A stretch of 64,000 nucleotides of DNA from Brucella grignonensis (GTDB lineage Bacteria; Pseudomonadota; Alphaproteobacteria; Rhizobiales; Rhizobiaceae). The notes beneath the pieces were generated by a model, which saw only the letters and a program-made list of their open reading frames with translations, did no database searches and was not told where the DNA came from. The stretch lies in NCBI RefSeq assembly GCF_002252505.1, contig NZ_NNRL01000159.1, forward strand, positions 186,001-250,000, read 5' to 3'. The first letter of the stretch is position 1, and each line of letters starts with the position of its first letter. This document shows, piece by piece, positions 58,961 to 64,000 of this stretch. A program made the position numbers and the translations under genes.

Positions 58961-59227
58961 TCAGGCGTCACGGATCTGTCGGTATCTCTTCTCGTCTTGG
59001 TCATGAACCAGCAATACTCCTTGCCCGCGATCCGTGGACAGGAGAACAATCCCTGCTGCTTCAAGCGCCCGGCGCACCTGATCCCGCGTTGTCTCATACA
59101 CCTCGAGCCGGTTCTCGGACTCAAGGCGTTTCAGGGCAGTCAGCGATATTCGGGCCTTGTCAGCGAGCGTCTCCTGCGTCCAACCCAGCAACGCGCGTGC
59201 GGCCCGCGACTGTCGAGCGGTGATCAT
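58961..59227 (-). CDS. XRE/C-protein-like regulator (QseC-like)
   Basis: 88 aa. Helix-turn-helix QSRAARALLGWTQETLADKA, RISLTALKRLESENR, then a small dimerisation tail (VRRALEAAGIVLLSTDRGQG). Size and position fit QseC, the controller-protein-like repressor that sets the level of qseM in ICEMlSym. There qseC and qseM are divergent; here they are in line, 60 bp apart. The ribosome site and start codon lie in a perfect palindrome, suggesting autoregulation. XRE proteins are common, so the role is inferred from context. Confidence 0.75.
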   Translation of the reverse strand: MITARQSRAARALLGWTQETLADKARISLTALKRLESENRLEVYETTRDQVRRALEAAGIVLLSTDRGQGVLLVHDQDEKRYRQIRDA

Positions 59228-59238
59228 GCATGATCACC
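59219..59238. promoter_or_regulatory. Perfect 20-bp palindrome over the ribosome site and start of the XRE gene
   Basis: GGTGATCATG joined to its exact inverse complement CATGATCACC. On the minus strand GGAGGTGATC is an almost ideal Shine-Dalgarno sequence and the ATG of the XRE gene is inside the palindrome (59227-59225). A bound dimer or an RNA hairpin here would block expression. Confidence 0.65.
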
Positions 59239-59546
59239 TCCCATCGCGACCGGCGCGCATTCCAGAACTACGGCTATTTTAGTCGTCTTCGCCCGATACG
59301 CCATACGAAATCGTCGAATCTGGCCAAGGCGTTATTTGCACGGCTGAGCACGCAGTCCGACTGATTCGCCTGTATGCCGCAATTGCAGCACTTGTGCTGG
59401 CGGTAGCGCCGACCATCGCAAGATGATCCCCAAACGCTCCATGGAAAATGATAATGATATGTTTGGAGATCATTTTTGTTGCATCCCACACCTGATATGA
59501 TACCTATCCAGATCAATGCAGCAGAAATGATCCGTAAAGGCATCAC
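59239..59546. other. Gene-free stretch between XRE regulator and hipB
   Basis: No supported gene. A plus-strand frame (59283-59425) is open and ends in a hydrophobic helix (LIRLYAAIAALVLAVAPTIA) but has no start codon or ribosome site; it may be a relic. The AT-rich part at 59440-59540 probably holds divergent promoters for the XRE gene and hipB. Confidence 0.4.
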
Positions 59547-59867
59547 ATGAAGGCGGAAGAAGAAACACTGAGGCTGATCGGCGACCATTTTCGCCGCGCG
59601 CGTCTTGCAGCGGGGTTGACCCAGGAGCAGGTGGCCGATCTTGCGGGCATTTCGCGCCCGCGCTACCGCGACATCGAGACGGGGGCAGCAGCCGCGCGCA
59701 CCACGACTTTGATCAACATTGCCAGGGCGCTTGGGCTGGAAATGATACTGGTCCCGCAGGCAATGGTGCCCGCCATCGAGACGCTTTTGCGCCCCGATGC
59801 CGAGGATGATCATCCGGCCTTCAGCCCGCAACCGGAGAGCGACGATGACAGCCGTCCGCACCGCTGA
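59547..59867 (+). CDS. hipB: HipB-type antitoxin/repressor
   Basis: 106 aa. XRE helix-turn-helix IGDHFRRARLAAGLTQEQVA, DLAGISRPRYRDIETGAAAA, then TLINIARALGLEMILVPQ, the HipB pattern, followed by an acidic tail. It overlaps hipA by 23 bp, so the two are translated together. HipB binds HipA and represses the operon. Confidence 0.85.
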   Translation: MKAEEETLRLIGDHFRRARLAAGLTQEQVADLAGISRPRYRDIETGAAAARTTTLINIARALGLEMILVPQAMVPAIETLLRPDAEDDHPAFSPQPESDDDSRPHR

Positions 59868-61086
59868 GACCATTACCGCGCTGGACGTGTTCCTGAACAG
59901 TGCGAAGGTTGGCACGATCGTCAGGACGCCGGGTGATTTCAACGCCTTCAGCCTTGATCCGGCCTATCGCGCAACCGGCGGCATTCCGGTTCTGAGCCTG
60001 TCGCTGCGCGCGGCATCAGGGGGCCTGCGCAAGGATCCGCGACCTGTCGCAGGCAGCCTGCCGCCCTTCTTTGCCAACCTGCTGCCCGAAGACCGGCTGC
60101 GCGAGGCGATGGAAAAACACCATGCGGGTAATGTGCGGCCGGGGAATGATTTCGATCTCCTGGCCACCCTTGGTGCGGATTTGCCGGGGGCTGTTCGGGT
60201 GCTGCCCAGTGACGGTCAACCCGGCATCGGGGCGGCGCCAACCCAAGGACGGCCCAAGGCCCGCTTCTCGCTGGCAGGCGTGCAGATGAAGCTCTCGGTG
60301 ATGAAGAACACCGGCAAGGGCGGCGGGCTGACCTTGCCGCTCGGGGATGATGAGGGCCAATATATTGCGAAATTCCCCTCGACCGCCTTTCCGGGCGTGT
60401 CGGAGAACGAGTTCGCGAACCTCGCGCTTGCCGAAGCCATCGGCATGAATGTGCCCGAGCGGGAACTGGTCAGCCGAGACCAGTTCGAGGGCATTCCCGA
60501 AGAGTTTGAAACACTTGCCGAGGGGCTGGTCCTGCTCGTGCGGCGTTTTGATCGCGGGGCAGACGGGCAGCGCATCCATATCGAGGATTTCGCGCAGGTT
60601 TTCGGCCTGTACCCGGCGCGCAAATATGATGGCGCCGCCTCCCACGATATCGCCTCTGTGCTGAATGTTGCGATCTCGCCGTTCGCCGCGCTGGAGTTTG
60701 TCCGGCGGCTGACCTTCTCGGTGGTCATGGGCAATGGCGACATGCACCTCAAGAACTGGTCGCTGATCTATCCGGGCGACGGCGACACGCCCGTTCTTGC
60801 ACCGATCTACGACATGCTTTCGACCGTGCCCTATATTCCGGCAGATGGGCTGGCGCTGTCTCTGGGCGGCGAGCGGGCCTTCAAGGGCTTGGCCCCGGCC
60901 CGCTGGAAGACGTTAGCCAGCCGGGCAAGGCTTCCTGAGCCCGCTGTCCTCAAGACCGTCGCCGAAACGGTGCGGCGGATCGATGCGCGATGGTGGACAC
61001 TGCCGGAGCGCGAAGTGGTCCCCCCGGCCGTGCTGGAACGGATCGACGCCCATGTAAAAACCATGATCCCGATCCTGACCGGCTGA
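59845..61086 (+). CDS. hipA: HipA-type Ser/Thr kinase toxin
   Basis: 413 aa from ATG 59845; 16 earlier codons lie inside hipB. The N-terminal HipA domain (LSLRAASGGLRKDPRPVAGS, LPPFFANLLPEDRLREAM) is followed by the kinase lobe with QMKLSVMKN, the catalytic loop VVMGNGDMHLKNWSLIY and the DFG-like IYDMLST. HipA toxins phosphorylate glutamyl-tRNA synthetase or other synthetases and cause growth arrest. Here it may stabilise the ICE or act in defence. Confidence 0.9.
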   Translation: MTAVRTAETITALDVFLNSAKVGTIVRTPGDFNAFSLDPAYRATGGIPVLSLSLRAASGGLRKDPRPVAGSLPPFFANLLPEDRLREAMEKHHAGNVRPGNDFDLLATLGADLPGAVRVLPSDGQPGIGAAPTQGRPKARFSLAGVQMKLSVMKNTGKGGGLTLPLGDDEGQYIAKFPSTAFPGVSENEFANLALAEAIGMNVPERELVSRDQFEGIPEEFETLAEGLVLLVRRFDRGADGQRIHIEDFAQVFGLYPARKYDGAASHDIASVLNVAISPFAALEFVRRLTFSVVMGNGDMHLKNWSLIYPGDGDTPVLAPIYDMLSTVPYIPADGLALSLGGERAFKGLAPARWKTLASRARLPEPAVLKTVAETVRRIDARWWTLPEREVVPPAVLERIDAHVKTMIPILTG

Positions 61087-61140
61087 GCAGTTCCAGCCCG
61101 GACAGGTCACCGGGCCTGACGGCTTTCCCGCAGGCACGGG

Positions 61141-61170
61141 AAAGGCCCCGACCTTGCGGTCGGAGCCTTT
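61141..61170. terminator. Bidirectional terminator between hipA and DUF736
   Basis: AAAGGCCCCGACC-ttgc-GGTCGGAGCCTTT: a 13-bp stem with one mismatch, AT-rich at both feet. It lies 54 bp after the hipA stop and 10 bp after the convergent DUF736 stop, so it can serve both. Confidence 0.75.
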
Positions 61171-61180
61171 GTTCCGCGCC

Positions 61181-61507
61181 TCAGTCGCCGCGGCGACCGT
61201 TGGGGCGGGACCAGATGAGGGAAAAGCTGTCGCCTTCTTCGTCATCGAAGAGGTTGGCGTAGATCGGAGCGTTGAAGCTCGGATCGTCCAGCTTGAGGCC
61301 CAGATAGTCGCGGCCCTCGTTGGAGCGCTTGGACCAGGCGGCGCCGATTTCGGCGCGGCCGACCAGAACGCGGTGGCTGGGGGCGTTCTCGCCGGTGGCG
61401 CGCAGGTCGGGGACGATGCGCACGCCCTTGGCCTGGACGCTGAGGGTGACGATTTCGCCGGTGAATTCGTTCGAGCCGGTCTTCTTGAAGGTGCCGATGG
61501 TTGCCAT
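61181..61507 (-). CDS. DUF736 protein (second copy)
   Basis: 108 aa. MATIGTFKKTGSNEFTGEIV, then AEIGAAWSKRSNEGRDYLGL, PIYANLFDDEEGDSFSLIWS. Same family as the protein at 53819-54154, clearly diverged from it; this one matches the commoner rhizobial type. Transcribed on its own, with a convergent terminator. Function unknown. Confidence 0.93.
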   Translation of the reverse strand: MATIGTFKKTGSNEFTGEIVTLSVQAKGVRIVPDLRATGENAPSHRVLVGRAEIGAAWSKRSNEGRDYLGLKLDDPSFNAPIYANLFDDEEGDSFSLIWSRPNGRRGD

Positions 61508-62075
61508 TTTAAGTCTCCGATTTCCGTTTCCGAGCCCGCACCATTGCGGCCTCTATGGCGATCGTCCGGCCGGAGACGAACGCTGGCGCACCCCAAAGGG
61601 GCTGGACAGCACAGGAGAAACTTTCTTGTTCCGCGCGGAATGTCGGCTTTGCCGGCAGGGGAAGAAAGTTGTGACGACGCTGTTGCGCTAGGGCGGTCGA
61701 AGCGCATCGCGCTGGTCTTCGGCCAGATCAGGCCATTGAAGAGGCCGTTTGGAGCGGTCGAGACACGGGGGCTGAACGGAGATGTGGCAACCTTGAGGCT
61801 CCATCAGGATGACCTGACCGGCAACACCGGCCTTTCCTGTCACCATGCGTCTCAGATCATGCGCATCTCTGCTTCCGGCCTGTTCCACCGGCATGCCACC
61901 ACCCGCGGGTTCCCGTCAGTCTGCACGCGCTGGTGCCGACCGTCCTGCGCTCCTATGGGCCGCGTCTGTGCCCCAGGTTGATCCGGTGATTGGCCGCTGT
62001 CTGTCACCATTTTCCTGACGAAGACGGAAAACGATCAGCATCCGCGTCTGGTCGCCATCAACGGATCATTGCGAT
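61508..62075. other. 568-bp gene-free stretch with nested inverted repeat
   Basis: No supported gene; the open frames here lack starts and family features. AACTTTCTT (61619-61627) and AAGAAAGTT (61662-61670) form a perfect 9-bp inverted repeat that encloses a perfect palindrome TTCCGCGCGGAA (61629-61640). It probably holds the promoter of the DUF736 gene. I see no tRNA or attachment site. Confidence 0.45.
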
Positions 62076-62516
62076 TCAGGTTCGTGCAAAGCCGCCGTCC
62101 GCGTGGTCGGTTGCCGCCATGCCCGTAACGCGCAGGAACGCCGTCACGCCCACCGCAACCGCTCCGATCACCGAGAAGATGAGTTGCCATATCTCCGAGG
62201 GCATCATGTGCTTGACAATACCGAGCGTGGCGTAAAATCCGGCCATTCCCGCCGGAGCGACGAAGGCCAGAGCAATCAGCAGACGCGCCCACATCGGGCG
62301 GATCAGCATGAGCAGGCCCTGACCAACAGCCAGCGTTAGACCGGCGGCGAGAAGACCAACGACGATGCCGCCGAGCCAACCAGCCCCAGTATCATAGGCC
62401 AAGGTGCCTGCATTCAGGCCAATAAAGAACGGCAAAGCGAATACGGCGAGATTGAACAGCAGCCAGCACATGGTGCCGATGGCTGCGATGGAAACGAGGA
62501 TTCCGAGAACGATCAT
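62076..62516 (-). CDS. Small polytopic membrane protein
   Basis: 146 aa from ATG 62516 (GGAGA upstream). Four to five hydrophobic helices: VLGILVSIAAIGTMCWLLFN, GWLGGIVVGLLAAGLTLAVG, LLIALAFVAPAGMAGFYATL, IFSVIGAVAVGVTAFLRVT. Family not recognised by name, though such proteins are frequent next to DUF736 genes in conjugative elements. Function unknown; exclusion or envelope roles are possible. Confidence 0.75.
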   Translation of the reverse strand: MIVLGILVSIAAIGTMCWLLFNLAVFALPFFIGLNAGTLAYDTGAGWLGGIVVGLLAAGLTLAVGQGLLMLIRPMWARLLIALAFVAPAGMAGFYATLGIVKHMMPSEIWQLIFSVIGAVAVGVTAFLRVTGMAATDHADGGFART

Positions 62517-62748
62517 GGTGGTGTCTCCGTGCAAAAGGTTGGACGGTTGCGCCTTCCACCACCACCACGGCGCAGCCACAGAATAGCAGCATTCCTCTCA
62601 CCGGGCGAGATGAGATAGTTTGTAAGGTCAAGCCTCTCTGTAAACTTGCCGCTTGAACAAGAAAGCTGATGCGTCTGGTAGACCAGTATCGGCTCTACCT
62701 CTACGGTGGTTATATTGTTGGGTGGTGGAAGGCTGCGGGTTAAAGTCT

Positions 62749-63249
62749 ATGGCAGAAATCGATTGGTCAGATCGAGCATTTTACGACGATGGCGAATGGG
62801 TAAGCTGGTCAGACATCGATGAGCAGCTTCGTCACAAGGAGTGGGGAGCGAAGTATCCAAACGCCATCCGATCAATGATCCCATATTTTGAGGACCTGAT
62901 CTCACTCGCTGAGAGCTACCATCTGGAGACTGGCCTGCATTTGTCCGTGTATGGCGACATCGGCGAATTGTTCGGGGCCATCACCTACGGCATCAAGTTG
63001 AACAAGACCTACGCGCAGGGTTCGGACGGCAGGCTCGAAAACGATCATGTCGAAATCAAAACCATCACACCTTTCAAGACCAAGGACGTAGTGATGGTGG
63101 ATACATCGAGGCATTTCAACAAGTTGCTCGTGGTCAAAATAAATGCGGAGTTCCAGGTCTCCGGGCGAATGGTCAGCCGCAAGCAATTGCCAAAGCGCTC
63201 AGGCCGTTATCTCCGGATTCGCTGGGAGGACCTGGCGCTCTTGCAGTAG
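62749..63249 (+). CDS. Unknown 166-aa protein with possible PD-(D/E)XK fold
   Basis: Starts at ATG 62749 (MAEIDWSDRAFYDDGEWVSW); 32 upstream codons look non-coding. The core reads GDIGELFGAITYGIKLNKTY, then GSDGRLENDHVEIKTITPFK: a Glu, an Asp and ExK spaced as in restriction-endonuclease-like folds. The end is basic (RKQLPKRSGRYLRIRWEDL). AT content is higher than in its neighbours, and it faces against them, so it may be a recently acquired cargo nuclease. No family named; the fold is my inference. Confidence 0.7.
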   Translation: MAEIDWSDRAFYDDGEWVSWSDIDEQLRHKEWGAKYPNAIRSMIPYFEDLISLAESYHLETGLHLSVYGDIGELFGAITYGIKLNKTYAQGSDGRLENDHVEIKTITPFKTKDVVMVDTSRHFNKLLVVKINAEFQVSGRMVSRKQLPKRSGRYLRIRWEDLALLQ

Positions 63250-63281
63250 TGCGCAATGGCGTTATGCCGAACCGGCAGCGC

Positions 63282-64000
63282 TCACGCGCTGCCGGTTCCG
63301 AAGCGATAAACTGGGATGCCCATCTTGCGAGCCTTGTCGGCCAGGTTGTCCTGAATACCCGTGCCGGGGAAGATGATGACCCCGATCGGCATGATGCCGA
63401 GCATCTGGTCGTTGCGCTTGAACGGTGCTGCCTTGGCATGTTTTGCCCAGTCGGGTTTGAAGGCGACCTGTGCGACCTTGCGGTTATTGGCCCAGGTGGC
63501 CGCGATGCGTTCCGCGCCCTTGGGCGATCCGCCGTGCATCAGCACCATGTCCGGGTGCTTGGCGTGGACCTGATCGAGCTTGGCCCAGATCGTCCGGTGA
63601 TCGGTGGTGTCGCCACCCGAGAAGGCGATCTTCGGTCCTGCGGGCAGCAGCACCTCGTTGTCGGCACGGCGCTTTGCGGCGATGAAGTCGCGGCTGTCGA
63701 TCATGGCCGAGGTCATCTGGCGATGGTTGACCCGTGAGCCGGAGCGTTGCGACCAGGGCGTGCCGGTAGTGCGCAGATAGATGTCGGCGGCGGTTTCACG
63801 GAAGGTCTCCATGCCGTCGCGGCGTTCGATCAGGCTTTGGCCTGCACCGATCAGGGTTTCGAGCTGGACGGATTTAACCTCGCTGCCGTCCTGTTCGCGT
63901 TGAAGGCGTTTCTGCGCCTGCTCGTTATCGTCGAGTTTGTGCTCGATCCGCTCGACAGCGCGGTGGAAGGTGTTGACGGTGGACCAGAGGATTTCGTCGA
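63282..64000 (-). CDS. DUF2493 (SLOG-like) protein, 5' end outside window
   Basis: The frame is open from base 64000 to the stop at 63282. The N-terminal part seen is a charged coiled coil (TFHRAVERIEHKLDDNEQAQ). From about 63650: GPKIAFSGGDTTDHRTIWAK, MVLMHGGSPKGAERIAATWA, MPIGVIIFPGTGIQDNLADK, the DUF2493 fold, a nucleotide-binding SLOG relative. Common in rhizobial ICEs and plasmids beside DUF736, ArdC and ParB genes. Role unknown. An internal ATG at 63812 is not the likely start. Confidence 0.88.
   Translation of the reverse strand, partial: DEILWSTVNTFHRAVERIEHKLDDNEQAQKRLQREQDGSEVKSVQLETLIGAGQSLIERRDGMETFRETAADIYLRTTGTPWSQRSGSRVNHRQMTSAMIDSRDFIAAKRRADNEVLLPAGPKIAFSGGDTTDHRTIWAKLDQVHAKHPDMVLMHGGSPKGAERIAATWANNRKVAQVAFKPDWAKHAKAAPFKRNDQMLGIMPIGVIIFPGTGIQDNLADKARKMGIPVYRFGTGSA

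Overview
The window looks like alphaproteobacterial DNA, probably Hyphomicrobiales (Rhizobium/Brucella-like) or a close relative. It is GC-rich with dense, overlapping genes. It carries a trb-type conjugation cluster and an excision-control module of the ICEMlSym (Mesorhizobium symbiosis island) type. Most of it appears to be one integrative and conjugative element (ICE) whose main cargo is a large phage-defence island. No integrase, intact att site, rRNA or complete tRNA gene is visible, so at least one ICE end lies outside.

Left margin (1-6.2 kb): an RND efflux adaptor cut by the window edge, preceded by a textbook CueR/MerR-type promoter with a 19-bp spacer. Then comes wreckage: a decayed multicopper oxidase, an IS3-family remnant, a ParB-like gene cut by that IS, a small unknown gene, a HigBA toxin-antitoxin pair, a dead large serine recombinase, a terminator hairpin and three degenerate 51-bp tandem repeats that begin like a reversed tRNA 3' end.

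Defence island (6.2-36.5 kb): a leftward, almost gap-free run of a BrxR-like WYL regulator, brxA, brxB, brxC, pglX, pglZ and brxL, which is a complete type I BREX system. It continues after 124 bp into five more tightly packed genes: an AddB-like nuclease, an AddA-like helicase-nuclease broken by one in-frame stop, an unknown 400-aa protein, a Tdp1-like HKN phosphodiesterase and an SNF2-type helicase. sbcD and sbcC run divergently from brxR. Restriction-like methylation (PglX), DNA end processing (AddAB-like, SbcCD) and a helicase/phosphodiesterase pair are therefore packed together.

Regulator pair (36.5-38.3 kb): a LysR and a divergent TetR gene, with TetR-type palindromes between them.

Conjugation and maintenance (38.3-57.6 kb, all leftward): a DUF2274 gene and trbI-G-F-L-K-J-E-D-C-B (type IV secretion), a CopG-like gene, traG (coupling protein), a DUF3363 relaxase, a non-coding GC-rich oriT candidate, a lytic transglycosylase, DUF736, traF, DUF2840, a ribbon-helix-helix protein, parA, repA and the excisionase rdfS. 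repA contains three iteron-like repeats next to two DnaA-box-like sites, a possible replication origin inside the gene.

Control module (57.6-59.3 kb): the activator fseA is split into two frames that meet exactly at a TTTC in the Phe codon. This matches the +1 programmed frameshift site known from ICEMlSym. It is followed upstream by a QseM-like antiactivator and a QseC-like XRE regulator whose start region sits in a perfect 20-bp palindrome. A perfect 10+3+10 palindrome lies in front of rdfS.

Right margin (59.5-64 kb): hipBA, a second DUF736 gene, a four-helix membrane protein, a possible PD-(D/E)XK-fold protein and a DUF2493 gene cut by the window edge.
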